Positions 37,165-51,305 of a stretch of DNA of 64,000 nucleotides are shown here, one piece after another. Under the pieces are notes generated by a model. The model did no database searches. It had not been told where the DNA came from and was given only the letters and a program-made list of their open reading frames with translations. Each line of letters begins with the position of its first letter. Position 1 is the stretch's first letter. Origin of the DNA: Ailanthus altissimus (Eukaryota > Streptophyta > Magnoliopsida > Sapindales > Simaroubaceae); NCBI GenBank assembly GCA_946807835.1, contig OX327697.1:19726001-19790000 (forward strand), given 5' to 3'. The translations under genes were made by a program, and so were the position numbers.

Positions 37165-40100
37165 ACACATCCGATATTTGATTATCCAATGGATGGTTAC
37201 TTGTCATCGGCCTAATCTCCTAAAGTAGCTTTCTCTAGGGGCGGTAATATTTTTCTTATACTTGAAGAATCTTTTTAAGAACCCAGAATTTGAACTTAAA
37301 AACTTCTCTATTGCTTTAACACATTTTATCAGTTGGAACCGAATAATATCCTCCTAAGAACAATATTAAAATTAGAAAATTCTAAAGATAGGTTAAAGTT
37401 TTTAACTCAAAAAAAAAGTAAAAAGCAGTAACAAGTAAGTGCCAGCAAAGGTTCATGTTCAATTTCCAGCTCAAAATATTCCAAGGAGAATAAATAAAGG
37501 ATATGAAAAAGTAAGTTGAACAGAAGAAAAGGGTTGAAGTGGATTCTCTAATTGGTGGAGTGAAGAATAAATTAGAGGATAAAAGAGAGTGGAAGATGAT
37601 TATAGAATCAATCAGAAAGTTCTACCTCTACACGAAGGTTAGCAACTTTTCTTATGCTTTGTATTGTCAAAATGCCCACATTCAAAACCACACGGCATTG
37701 ACTATTTTGCAAACTAGTTCATACTTGTCCACACCAACTTCAAACTGACATATTTTACCACCCAAATATATATATATAATTCAAGGTGCATATGAACTTT
37801 TATTTGAGAAAATATAAGATTTTATAAAAGCTGGGGGTGAGTTTAGATCATGATGAATCTTAATTAGGAAGCATAATGTATATATGTATATAGATATAAA
37901 GTGAAAACGTGTTCATATATATATATATTTTGTTCGTTTCAAAGTGTTTTTCAGGATTAGAGTGGAAAGTAGTGCTATTTTAGATAATTTTATATCTAAT
38001 GTGTTTTAAAGAAAATAAATAAATAATATGTGAATTGCAAACGAAGGTATACCAAATGTTCAAGCCGTAGTTTTGTTAGAAATTGGTCATCTATTGCAAA
38101 TGCGCTTTTTCTTTTTTAACACGACTTGAATTGCCATCATTACCGGACTTCAAATTTTTTTTTTTTAATCTGAACAATTTTTGTGGCAATTTCGTTATTA
38201 GAGAACTAAAATAAAGGATGGAAAATGCCATAAATTGTCACCACATAACACCAACTCTTTATAATGTATCATTGGCTGGTGATGTGTTTGATGAAGGTAG
38301 CGGTGTGTTATAATGTGTCACCTTTTAACACTGGCATTAATCGAAGCCACTGTCCTCAATGGCTTGCTTTTAGGTTCCGGTGGGTGTCGTAATGTTGAAA
38401 CAAACTCCATCAACGTGTACATAAAAAATTTTTAGAGTATATACGGTTCACTAAAACGACAATGAATTTTTGGCGATGGGGGTTGTAGCGGCAAAGACTT
38501 TCCAACAATGCAGCAACGACAATAACAATTGATATTTTATATAATTATTATAATGTATAACAAAAAATAAAATAATTAGTTTACTAATTAATTAATTCTA
38601 AATAATTAATTTATTTAATAATTTATATTAAATGTTATATATTTTATTTCAATACATCGTATAATCACCATTTTCGTTAAACTAAACGTAATATATAATA
38701 AAAATAATAAGTATGTTTCAATTTATTTTGTTTTAATATGAATTATTTCGAACGAATGGTATGATTGTTGTTGTGCAAATTTTAATTGTACTTCTAAGTA
38801 TATAAGTTTATGGGAATTTAGAAAAGTGAGCAAATTAAGAAAATTTAATTTAATTTAAGTAATTATAATTTTAACATTGTTTAAAAATAAATAAATTTGT
38901 TTAGAAGGAAATTAAACTAATAATAATAAAAAAAATTAAAGCAAGTAATTAAAAGTTTTAAAATTCAAGTAATTAAAATTACTAAGGTTTCTGAATCCAT
39001 TAGTATTTAACTTAACAATTCTCTTATTTATCAATTAATTACCTAAATTAGAATGACATGTTGAAATTTATTTATTGTCATCTCATAAATATAACGTTGA
39101 GTACAAATTAATTAATTTTATTTTATATATCAATTCAATGAAAAGAAAACAAAAAGTCAAAGAAAATCACATAAATAATTAAAATTTTAAGCGTAGAATA
39201 ATTAAACGAGTCCTTAATTATAAAAAATACTTAATACTAATTATGAAAAGAATTTAATTCAATTATTCTTAAGAAACAAGTACTATAGACATTAAAGAAC
39301 AAATAAAAAAAATTAATTTAATAAAAAAGAACTACTTCATTGAATAGAATATTATCCTCAATCTTAATATATAAAAACTTAAAAAGATATAATTAAATTG
39401 AAAGAAATAAAATAAATAAAACTAACCATAAGAATGATAAAAACTTAAAAACTTCGAAAATCTAAGCCAAAATTGTGTCTTTTTTATTAAACATTTAGTA
39501 GTGGCTTCTCGTTTCTTGCCCGGATGGGATGTGAGATTGATTGTTTGTGCTAGACCATGCGATGGTTGTGCCTTTCTATCGATAGAGATCAAGGGTTTAT
39601 GATTTTCATTATTTCTTCATTATTTCGATGACTTATTCTTATTATGGTGAGACTTTTTTCTCATTATTCATCTTCTTGTTTAGATGTTATTATGTTTATT
39701 GATGCATCTTTCATTATCGTAATCCCTAAGACAGATTATGGAATTTTTAAAATTTTCTATTTGTTGAGTTTATTGTCTTGAGATAATTTATGACTGCATT
39801 TTGAATATATATGATTTGGACAGTTTGTTTTTGCCATTTTGCTCATAATGGCTTTTGACAATGAGAGTTATCAAGATCTTAGACTGCCCATGAGTGATGT
39901 AAAGAATGAAATAGAAGAAAATCCTCTTTATTAGGAGGAATATTAAGGTTAAGGGACCTAACATTTTAGGGGTGAAGCCTTCTCCTTAAGGGGTGTGGAA
40001 GTTTCCAATGCTGATTTGGTTGTTGTGGGACTTGAGATTGGCAATGAAGCCCTACTAGGGAATAAAGTGTTATGGTATATATTTATGTAACATCTTTGTT

Positions 40101-40179
40101 TGTATGAATAATTATTTGATAATATTTATATAATATATTTTTTTAATTAAATTGCTAATATTCTTTATTAAATGGTACT
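37165..40179. other. Intergenic, no gene supported
   Basis: AT-rich spacer with an AT dinucleotide run near 37915-37930. 38250-38520 is slightly richer in GC but has no open frame. No transposase, polymerase or RNA gene was recognised. Confidence 0.5.
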
Positions 40180-41900
40180 AATACTTGTAAACAGACATTT
40201 TATGATCTGAAAGAGTTTAAATTTGGTCTAAAGAAGTTTAGACCAGAGCTAAAAGTTAACAATGCTGAAAGTTATAAATACTAAGTGTTAGCACTATTAA
40301 GAATTAGTAGGTTATAAAATTTAGTAAAATTTAAGGATTTAGAACCTTATCTGTAATAGAACAAGACTTGAAGGTATATCAATAATAACATAGTTGTAAA
40401 GAGTAGATATAAGGTACTAGTAAATGTCATTATGCAAGTATGTTCTTAAACACTGTGTTCCTGATCTATTTTCACCAATGCAGGTCTATTAGTGAATCCT
40501 TTTATATAGATCAGTGTATGTTTATATTTGCAGGGTACAAATAGTTATTCTTAATTGACAATGAGTTTAGAGCTCGTATAGACATACAAGTATTCAGTTA
40601 GGACTAAATACTAGGCAACTTACGAGGACCCCAATAGATATCCTATGAAACCGTCAATGGAAGGTCCTCTTGAGTTGAGTAATATTCGTGGTCTTTTGAC
40701 TTGAGCGCTACGGTAGGCTTATGAGTGATTTACTATACTTTGGTTCCAAGAATGTCAGAGATCTTTTACGGTTTGATCATTACGTATCGCTGGGTATAAT
40801 TTGATGCTCATGAAGTTTGATGTGCGTAGATATAAGATCAAATAGCTCACATAGGTGGGTTGTATATCCGATGCTACGAGATTATATCTAAATTGTTTTT
40901 TTTTATAGTCATAAGCAATAAACTAAAGAAAATAGTTTCTCACATAGTTGAACAATATAGAAAAAATATTTGCGTATATTGTTCGTTGAGATATGAATCT
41001 GGAGATAAGTTCTTGGATAAGCTTGTGGGGATTTGACAATGTAGATCTATATTCTCGCACATTCAGGATACGTATGCATTCTGACCTCAACTTGTATGGT
41101 CTAATGCATTGATTTGTAATATCTGTGACATGTGCATGGGACATGGATCACAGACTCATAAAATAATTCAATTTGATGAATCGGGCGTAGACTTAAGGAG
41201 TCCCGCAATATGAAGTGTACTTGTTGTGCATTGAAACAGCTTACTAGATTGAATAGTTTAATCCAATAAAATCTAATAAAGCCAAATATTTATTTTAAGA
41301 ACTCTCGGGATGCGTGTGTGTCAATACTTAAGTGATAAGTGCCTTAATTAATTAACAATTGTTGTTGACCAATTAAATGGTGACATGTGGTGCATAGTGA
41401 GCATTCGGTTAAATTAACTCGAATGTTGAGTTTAGTGGACCTACTTTGGATTAATAAGAACTTCAAGGTAATTTTACTTAATTAATTATTTAATTATTAA
41501 ATAATTAAAATATTTATTTATTTAATTATTAAATAAATAGTTAACTAAACTATAATTAAGAGTTAACTAATGAATTTAGTTAGTTAGATATTTATTTAAT
41601 TTAATCTGGGTTAAGTTAATTAATTATAGTTAAATTTAACTAAAATATCTAAAATTACTTAATTTTTCTTTAACTTAATTAAAGTTAATTTATTAACCTT
41701 AATTGAGTTAAGTCAAATTAAAGTGAAATATAAATGCAAAAGCATGTGTAATTAAAGCTAAATGACGCATTTGAATGAAACAAAATACAAAGAGTTAAGA
41801 ACATTTCGGAGTGACCGACCATTTTGGGAGAAAAGAGAGAAAAGTTTGTTTTCTTAGTTTTGGTCATATTTCCATCCTCTTTTCAAATTAAGGCCACTTG
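40180..41900. repeat. Dispersed non-coding repeat, copy 2
   Basis: Diverged copy of 1-1700, same orientation. Matching landmarks: AATACTTGT at 40180, GATCAGTGTATG near 40510, CCGTCAATGGAAGGTC near 40650, GGCTTATGAGTGAT near 40716, CGAGATTATAT near 40876, CTCGGGATG near 41303, then GAGAGAAAAG-type sequence near 41830 that parallels 1650-1670. It contains only short frames. The left border is not flanked by anything recognised. Because both copies share their left-hand start, 40180 is probably close to a true element end. Confidence 0.6.
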
Positions 41901-44900
41901 TTTTAATCAAAAACTTTGTTCATTATTCAAGTGTTTAACAAAGATTAAACAAATAAATTCTAAATAAAGAGTTTGTCTTAAAATTAGATTTAAGAGTTAA
42001 ACCAAAATTATTAGATTTGGACATTTTTTAAAATATTATTTTAAACTTTTTATCTTAAATTAATGTATTAAATAATTATTGGATAGTAAAATAGTATAAT
42101 TTTTAAAATTATTTATTATATTTTTTATTATTTAATAATTATTTGACACATTATTTAAAATAAAAAAAATTAAAATACCGGGTGTAACATTATTCCATTC
42201 GAATAACCTTTGTTTTACTAATAAACTATAAGATATCATTCTTTAAATTTGGTATAAACAAAATTTAATTCTCTAACTTTTGCATGCTTCACTGAAAAAA
42301 GATTTAGGGTCGGTTTGATATTGTGGCACTTTAAATTCTAGTATAGAATGAAAATACTTATTGCAAAATAAAAGTAGGTGGATGATTCGTAAACATTAGT
42401 TATTAAATAAAAGTTATTATAATTATAAAAAATATTATATATATTATAATTGTAAGATAAGAGTAACTTAGCTTTGAAATTAAAATTAAAGTGTTGTTGA
42501 GAAGGAAATTTCTGTCGTCTCTTTTGAATTCAGGAATCAGGTCCACGACAGTCTTGAAGCTCTCTTAAAGACCACTAAACTTAATATATGTATGCATGGG
42601 CTTGAGACAAAGCTTAAAAGAGAGTTTTTAGCATAAACAAATATTTTAATTAATGTGCTTCTAAAATAAAGAAGAAGCACAACAACATCGAATGGATTCA
42701 ATTAGCCTATCTCTTACGGAATTGATGATCTTATAGAATTATATATTGTTTATGGAACATCTTTTATAGTATTGTTAAGATAATCATATACTTGTAATTT
42801 TATTAAATTCACTGAATAAGTTAAATTATCATTGTGACATTGCTGGTGACACGTAGAAGTCTCTTAATCGATTAGAATATTTGGTACTGGTAATTTGTAT
42901 AATTTCTTATGTTCTAAAATAATTTGAAATGGCAGAGCTAAAATTGACACGGTGAGAGGGTTAAAATTTTCCAAAATTAAAACAATATAGAGGTTAAAGT
43001 TTATATTATGAGAAAGCCATAATATTAAAATTGACACATAAGGGTCAAAGCCTAAACACTTATATTTTCACAAATAAATTTATAAATAATCACTTATGTA
43101 TTAAAATGTTTTGTGAGCCATGAGGGGCCATGGCCTCAACCCTATTTTAGCTCCACCCCAGTTTATTCTCTTTTTGATTGCGTTGACAAAGCCAATAGCA
43201 TTTAGATGAATTACGATATCTAGGATTTAAGTGCAACATACTCGAGATTGAACATCTTAATATAATTTACAAATTTTTTAGCTCAAAACTTTAAGTTCTA
43301 TATATTTTTTTCTTCCTCTTTGTTTTCAGGGTGTAATATAAGAAAATGTGAAAATGCTATAATAATACTTTCAGCTTACAGATAATAAATAATATCATAA
43401 TTAGTCTTATTAAATAAAACTTACTCATAAGAATAATTGTGTTAAATAAAAAGATAAAGCGAAAACATAAGGGAGCATCAGATACTTCCTGTAGCAGAAT
43501 CTGATAACATGATATGAATATAACTTGAAAATTATTAACAAGAAGAAAACCGAAGCAAATACAAAGGATTTGTATAATAATGAAACTTTCGTTCAATTTT
43601 CATACGTGTGTCCACAAAACTCAAAATGTAAGATGAGAACAAGCTTGAATTATTTGTAAAGATAACACATTATGGGAGTATGAAGGGATAAAAAAAACCC
43701 TCAAATGGTCTGTTGGTATTTGGTGGTGGAAACAAACACCGTTCACAAAGCTCTCTCTTATTGATTGTATTTAACTTTTACAAAAGAAAACCTTATGGGG
43801 TTAACGCTAATTATAAAAAAGTACAATCTTTAATAAAACATAGAGTACTATTGGACACACAATTGCCTCGAGTAAAAGGAAAAAAAAAAGGTATAGTGTA
43901 TATAGTTTTAGAAGTTCTTTTATTTATATTGTTAACTCAAAAATTTGATCAATTTATAGTCAACGAGTCAAATTTATAGATCTTAGAAGAAATCACCTAA
44001 TAAATAAATCAACTAGACCGCCTTGGATGTTTCCTGGTTGACTAAACTTGATGATCTACCTGCAACCACAATCAAGATTAAGCAATGATAGAGTTTTCTT
44101 TTTTTGGGAGAAGACCTTCTAATGCTTAAGTAAGTGGGTCTAAAAAAAATAGAAAAGGTTGAATCAAAGATAAAGATGAATTTGAGAAAATAAGTGTGTG
44201 GGTTTGGATTAGGGGTGGGTGTTGGTTCTTGGGATTGAAAACTTGTATGAATCTCTTGATAGTAAGGCGTATTCTTATGTAAGCCGCATAACCCTCTTTT
44301 TAGTTCCTTAATCTCCTTTTTATAGATGCATGTTCTAGAGTGTTGATGAGATTAAGGCTAACCTGTACCTTTCTTATCTTTTAATTTGTTTGTTCTTGGA
44401 TTAAGTCAAAATTTATTGTGACCGAGATATTTGCGAATAGGATTGATTGACGTGCTCTGAGAATATAGGGTTTAAATAAATTAGGGGTTCAATCTCTGAA
44501 CATCTCGGGATTGCTGAAAAATCCTAGTCTTTAATGGAGCTAGAGTATTATGGGCGATGGTTGGCTTCTGATGGCGTTGATGCTGAGGCCTTCCCGCTAA
44601 GTTCTATGCTGAGGCCTTCCTCTTTGAGGTCTTTTATACTAAGGAGCATTAGTGAAATTTGAAAACTCTCATGATCTTTGGTAAAGGTTATCTCGACAAA
44701 GAACATGAGTGCTTTAGTTTTTAGTATTGATTTGTAAATATTAAAAAATTTATAATACTTGGGATGACTTTATCCTTGTCTAAACCATCTTTAGTGTTTT
44801 TTTTTGGAAATGCTCGAGTAAAAGAAGTCATCGAATTTTTAGAAGCTATGTTATAGTTTCCTATTATGTACTATTACAAAATTAAATGCAGCTGCCTTCT

Positions 44901-45713
44901 TGAAAGTTATACGTTCATCGTCATTGCGTTGCTTAAAACCTAAGGTTATCAGTGATTGCAAATGACGTGGCATTTCCCTACCTTTTTGATCTTGATCCAA
45001 CGGTCAAAAAGGCTTTATTGGTTATATTAGTTAATTGACAAGACATCTTTAGGCACATAAATATTTAAGTAGCACGATCATTTCAATGGTTCTTATCAAC
45101 TTGTGAGCTTTACTATAAGTTCGTGACTCTTAAGTTATTTGAGTATTTTATTATTTGCATCCGTTTAAAGAGAGAAAAATAGAGTGAGAGTTTCTTGGTT
45201 CTTACAGAATTTTCTTTCAACAACCATTTCCTTGGCTTTACTTGAAGATTTTAGTTCGTTTTCCTTTGCCTTGTAGCCATTTCTTGACATTTTACGGTAA
45301 ATTTGTTTTTTGTCTGTCTGTCTCTTCTCTTTTTCTTTTACTACTATAGTATTTGTACTTGGATTCCAATAAATGTTTTAATATTTCTAGAACTTGTTAT
45401 AAATTTCATCTTTATTGTTGCTCTTTGAAATATTTTCTAAGACATTGTTTCTCCTTATTGACTATCCTTGGGTTGTGATGTCTTACCTTACCTAAATTGC
45501 ACTTCAGCTCCTTAGTCCTAAAATGTTGACCCATAATCAAACAGGCTTGCATAGGATGAAAAATCGTATCATTATGGAGCTTAGGCTAGACCTCAACGAT
45601 GTAGAGGAAGAAAAGACCCCTTTAATTAGAAAAAAATAGCTAATCTAAGTAGTTAGGAATGTCAGCTCTTCAATCCACTCAAGGAGATAGTTTAAGACTT
45701 GTATTGGTGGAAT
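41901..45713. other. Intergenic, mostly featureless; possible retroelement relic at 44.2-45.7 kb
   Basis: 41901-44200 is AT-rich without a supported gene. 44200-45700 is less AT-rich and looks like leader plus start of something: a Ser/Phe-poor T-rich leader-like run near 45180-45300, then an ATG at 45556 opening MKNRIIMELRLDLNDVEEEK, which stops after 27 codons. The copia element that follows may have interrupted this locus, since an acidic frame lies directly on its other side at 55020-55148. Identity unknown. Confidence 0.35.
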
Positions 45714-48545
45714 TGTTGGTAGTAAATAAAAAATTTCTGTTTAATAAAATAAATGCAGTGAAAGTCAGATCATTTTATTCATAATTACATGTATAGGGAA
45801 AGAAGATTACCTCAATTCCTTACTAGGGCAAATCTTGAATTGATTGGCTGCAATCTTCTCTACTATTCTCAACATTTAAACTCAACACGTGTGGGCATGT
45901 GGATATTTCCTTAATCTCTAAAATTACGTAAGAATATGTAAAAAAAAAAGAATTTTTCTAGTTATAGTTATTGCAATTGTTTACTACTCCATACCTCCCA
46001 TAAATATAGGAATATCTCTTGACTATTTAGAATTAGATTAGGATTAGAAAATTATAGTTTAATTAGGATTTGAGTAAGTAGAGAGACTACAAAACCCATG
46101 GGTTTTCTAGCTTCAACTTAAAAGGCATAGTCCTTATTATCTCATAATACACAAATTCCTCTAAGTTAACCCCAAGCTATTCCACTAAAAGTCAAAGGCT
46201 ATACTCTAGTAACCCATATTATTAAGTAAAAGCCCATTTTATTAAAACTCATTTTAATTGAACTGGGTTATGTCTTTAAACCAACAATAACCACTTCATT
46301 GACCCTCTAATTGATGTCCATAATCAAAGCTAGACCATGGAAAGATATCTTGCTTCTTTAATTATTTATTTTTTCCTAAGTCACTGAATGCTCTAATGAT
46401 CACTTTAATTTGTTTATATTTGTAAATAAATTTATAAATAAATATTATTATTCAATAAATAATTTATTGAATAAACTATGGCCACAGATTCTAATGATCA
46501 AGTATTGCAAACAGTTTAGGTGGACATTAATTATTAGATTCTATCTTGTAAATATATGTTCCTACGACCCATGAAATTATCTATCCAAACTATCGAGGTT
46601 TTAACCATTTATATGAGTCTCGCTCCGTGATAACTCAAAAGATAAAACACATGAATGTAAGTTCATTACCTGCTCAAGATTAAGATCAATCAACCTTATT
46701 AAAGATTTTGTGATTAAGATCTACGATATTTAGTTAACCAGATCGAAATTCACAATAGTTGACATGTCCAGAATATAGGAGTTTATTCACAAGTACAAGA
46801 TTGTCGAAGTAATAAATAACCTGGTGAGAATGTGGTCGGTCTGCAAGGAAATAGAATTAAAATTACAAACTATAATAACTTTAGAGACAATTAATGTAGT
46901 ATAAAATGTTTGCAAATATTAATTCAATTAACCAATTCAAATAAAAGCTAAGGTTAGGGGGATCCACTGTTGGTATAAGAAACAGGAATATATTTAACTC
47001 TTTTTATAACTCAATTAGAATCCTCATACAAAGGAGGTTCCAGCCGAAAAATATAACAATTAAAGTTCATCATCATTTATATATTAATTAGTATTTATTT
47101 CTTTCAATTATTATATACCAAATCTTATAAATGGGTTCAAGTATTTATTATGCCAATCTTTATATTTGTTTACAATAAATCAAGACTCCCACTTTACAAG
47201 AAAGGGTATATACGCCAAATCTTGTAAATGGTTTCAAGAATTTATTGTGCAAAGTATATAGTTTGTCAATAATAAATTAAGATACACCACTTAGAAGAAA
47301 GGGTATTAACAAAATAAATACATCATATATAAATTTGCATAACTTAAGAATAAAACATTAAATTCATGAATAAGAGTTAAGTATTACCTTACCAAGGGTT
47401 TCACCCTTTCACCTTAGCATAAATAAAATTACTTGGACATAGTAAAACTAAAGAAAAAGAAAAGAAATGGAAGAAGATATAACATGACTTTACAATAGTA
47501 AACAAGAGAAATAATATTACAAAGAGATAATATAAAAGACAAGTATTTTGAACTAAAATCTAGCTCTCTAATTACATGTTTTAGGCATAAACATGCTACC
47601 TATTTATAAAAAAATATGGATAAATCAAGACAAATGAAGAGGGAACCACATGGATGATAAAAGTCAAGAATGGTGGCAAATAATTTATACTGATTATCAT
47701 TAATGCACCCACTTGCTTATCTAATTTAGAATTGATGTGGTCCGAATTAGCTATCACTCAAAACATCAAAGTTGTAGATAAGTATTTTATATTTTTAAAT
47801 TGAGTTGTCTCATACATATTAGATACGTATTTCTATAGTTATAGGCCAAATACTGATGACTGTTCGAATTAGGCCTATATTGCAGATCAGTTCTGTTTTA
47901 GGCCATTTTTACCTTCTAAACGCTCGAATTTAAAATGTATTTTAAAATAAAATATATTAGCCCATTGAGTCAGATCTTCATAGGATCAAGAATCACTCAA
48001 ATTTAATTCTTAGGTAAAACGTTATGTCCATTTTACTGTACCTACCACAAAACAGTTAAAAGCTAATTAGGTACAATATTGTAAACATACTTAAGTTTGG
48101 GTGGGGGGGAGTTAAAGACACTAGTAATACAAAACAATGATATAAAACCTTTATTAAATATGTAATTTTAAGTGTTCATCAGTAGTCCAATTTAATGTAA
48201 CATATACACTAGTTTTTCTACTCGAAGTCTCTACTTTGATGATCAAAATAAATCATTTACTATAAGAAGTAGAAAAACTACAACCTTACATAATAAAACG
48301 CCCTTTTCATTAATGGTTATGAACTAGATTTAATTTATAAAGAACATGCATTAATTATAAAAAACTATAACTTCGATGATCTATACCATTTGTTAGCATC
48401 ATATGCCTAATACATAAATATTATATTTTATAACTATGGGTTCATCAATGTATTCTCAATTACATTTATGAATAAATTTTTATTAATCAAATAAAATATT
48501 ATTTCACATGTTTTAAGGGTATAAAATAACATTACATGTCTAACA
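45714..48545 (-). repeat. 3' LTR of the minus-strand copia element (2.8 kb)
   Basis: Shares 45920-46758 and 48187-48545 with the 5' LTR. The stretch 46759-48186, about 1.43 kb, is absent from the other copy. It contains a tandem duplication of about 95 bp (47118-47211 and 47214-47310, each starting CCAAATCTT and ending GAAAGGGTAT). No coding frame is supported within it. Confidence 0.75.
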
Positions 48546-48599
48546 ATCTCCCATTTGCCCTAAAGCATGTCGAGTAACAATTAAACCTCTATATTATTC

Positions 48600-50160
48600 A
48601 TATTAGTTTAAAAAACTCTTAGCTGGTAATGACTTAGGTAAATGAATCTACTAGGTTATCGCTTATGCAATCTTAAATACAATGACCTCACCATTTTGTC
48701 AAAAACTCCCTTACCAAGTATTATTTCCTCTCAATATGTTTTTTTTATGGTATTTGGTTCCTTAGACAGTGCTACTACCTTACTATTGTGTTAATAAATA
48801 TTAATGGGCATCTAAGCACTACGTACCACCTCAAGCTCCATAAAGAACTTTCAAAGCTATATAGCCTCTTTTGTAGCTTCAGATGGAGCTACATATTCAG
48901 CTTCTATAATGAAATCTGCAATATATGATTGATTTGCACTCCTCTAACTTATAACTCCACCATTTAAAATGAACACATACCCTGAGGAAAACCTACGTAT
49001 CCTTATGTTCTTGAAATTTTGAATTTGTATATCTGATAAATATAAGATCCTCACTAGAATATACAAGTAATCTTTCGTTCTCCGAAGATACTTAAATATA
49101 TACTTTAATGAAATCCAATTTTATGGTACTGGTTTGATTGATATCTATTGATCATTCAAACTATATAACAAATATCTATTCTAGCACACAACATTGCATA
49201 TATGAGACTTCTCACTGCTAATGCATAAGGAATACTTCTTATGCAATCTATCTCTTCAGTTGTCATAGGAAATTGATACTTGGATAGATCAATTTCATAT
49301 TTAAAAGGAAACAATCTTTTTTAGAATTATGCATAGCAAACTTGATCAGAATTTTGTTAATATGTTTAGTTTGGGATAAGCTTAACATTTTTAACTTGAG
49401 ATCTCTTAATACTTTGATCCCAAGAATGTTACTAACTTCTTCTAGATCATTCATATCAAAATAGTTAGATAACTATATTTTATCTAATGATAACGCTCTT
49501 ACATCATTCTCAATGAGTAGTATATCATCAAAATACAAGACTAGAAAAACCAGCAACTGCCCATTTATCCTTTTGTAAATATAAAGGTTATAAGGATTTT
49601 GATCAAAACTAATCTAATTTGATTGCTTGATCAAATCTGATGTTCTAAGATGTAGATAGATTTTTGCAGTTTACAAACCATATGCTCTTGGCTTGTAGTT
49701 ATAAAGTCATTTGGTTGTATCATATAGATACTTTCTTCAAGATTGCCATTAAGAAAGGTAGTCTTGATATCAATTTGTCAAATCTCATAATAAAGATTTG
49801 CTTTAATAGATAAGAGAATTCTAATAGACTTAAACATGGCTACCGGTGAAAATATCTCCTCATAATCAATACATTCTTTTTGAGTATATCCTTTAGCAAC
49901 AAGCCTACCTTTGAAGGTTTTCACCTTCTTGTCTATCCCTCTCTTTCTCTTGTCAACTCATTTACACCCTATGGGATTTATCCCTTCAGGTTTTTCTACA
50001 AGTTTCTAGACTTTATTGAAATACATAAAATCCATCTTTGATTTTATAGTTGTACGTCAATGGTTTGTATCTTTATCAACCATTGCTTCATCATAGCTAA
50101 TGGGATCTAGTTCATGTTCATTAGAAACTGCCTGTAAAGACTCTCCAATTAACATGCACT
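48600..50160 (-). pseudogene. Broken reverse transcriptase and RNase H of the copia element
   Basis: On the minus strand, LYFDDILLIEND at about 49545-49505 is the reverse transcriptase catalytic motif, in its YFDD form (plant copia usually YVDD). The piece NILGIKVLRDLK at about 49430 follows it as in intact elements. RNase H is seen at 48935-48849 with ADFIIEAEYVAPSEATKEA. Stops interrupt both domains. Confidence 0.85.
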
Positions 50161-50849
50161 TTGTTAGAGTTTAAATAATCCTCCTATTATGATAAAGTAC
50201 CAATGGTTGTCACTTAATTAGCTCTATAAACCATTGCTTTATCATAACAAGTGAGGTTTAGTTCATGTTTATTAGAAACTATCTATAAAGACTCTCTAAT
50301 TAATGTGTACCTAACTGAACATTTAATAATCCTCCCACTATGACAAAGTATTGATGGTTATTGCTTTACAACTAGCTCTGGTTGGTTATTATGATCTGGA
50401 TTGGAATTAACTCTTTGACTCTATTAGGCACAATATTAAAACTCCCAGATAACTCAACAAGAATTATCTCACTCTTAGGCTTGAAGTTTTTCATATAGTC
50501 TTTTTTAAGAAAGATTGCAGTAGTGTTAACTAATACTTTTTTTTCTTGAGAACTATAGAAAAGACTTCCTCTTATATATTTAGGATAGCCAACAAATAGA
50601 TAAACTTCTAACTTAGATTCGAACTTATTTGTCTTCCCTTTTAGTACATTAACTGGACAATCCTATATATATGTGTGTGTGTGCGACGTAAATTTGGTAT
50701 ATGCTGTATCCACATTTTCAGAAGTGTTTTAGGGAGTGACTTATATGGAATTAAGTTAAGAAGATATATGGTTGTTTCTAAGGTATAACCCTAGAACGAG
50801 ATAGGTAAAGTTAAATAACTCATCATTGACCTCACCATTTCAAGAAGAG

Positions 50850-51300
50850 TTCTATTTCTCCTTGCTACTTCATCATTTTGCTAAGTTGACCCTGATGCAG
50901 TCAACTGGAATAATATCCCATTGTCTGATAAATAAGTCCTAAACTCACTATAGAGATATTCACCACCTCAATCATATCGAAGTGCCTTTATGTGTATTCC
51001 TAATTTCCTTTCCACTTCTGCCTCAAACTTTTTGAATTTATCAAATGTCTCAGACTTTTAGTGCATTAGGTACATATAACAGAATCTAGAATAATGATCA
51101 ATAAAAGTGATGAAATATTCATAACCTTCTCTAGTTTGTGTACTCATAGGCCCACATACATCAAAGTGCACTAATTTTAACATTTTGATGGCTATATTAC
51201 CTTTGGTATTAAAGGGTCTTCTGGTCATTTACCTTCTATACAGGATTCGCAGACTAGTAACAGTTTAATATCTAATGAACTCAAGAGTCTATCTTTGACT
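50850..51300 (-). pseudogene. Broken copia integrase
   Basis: Minus-strand reading gives FKKFEAEVERKLGIHIKALRYD, then a stop, then GGE (about 51035-50960), which is the region of the second catalytic Asp of copia integrase (R-x-D-x-GGE). Sequence further upstream matches the first part of the core. It is disabled by in-frame stops. Confidence 0.8.
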
Positions 51301-51305
51301 AGTCT

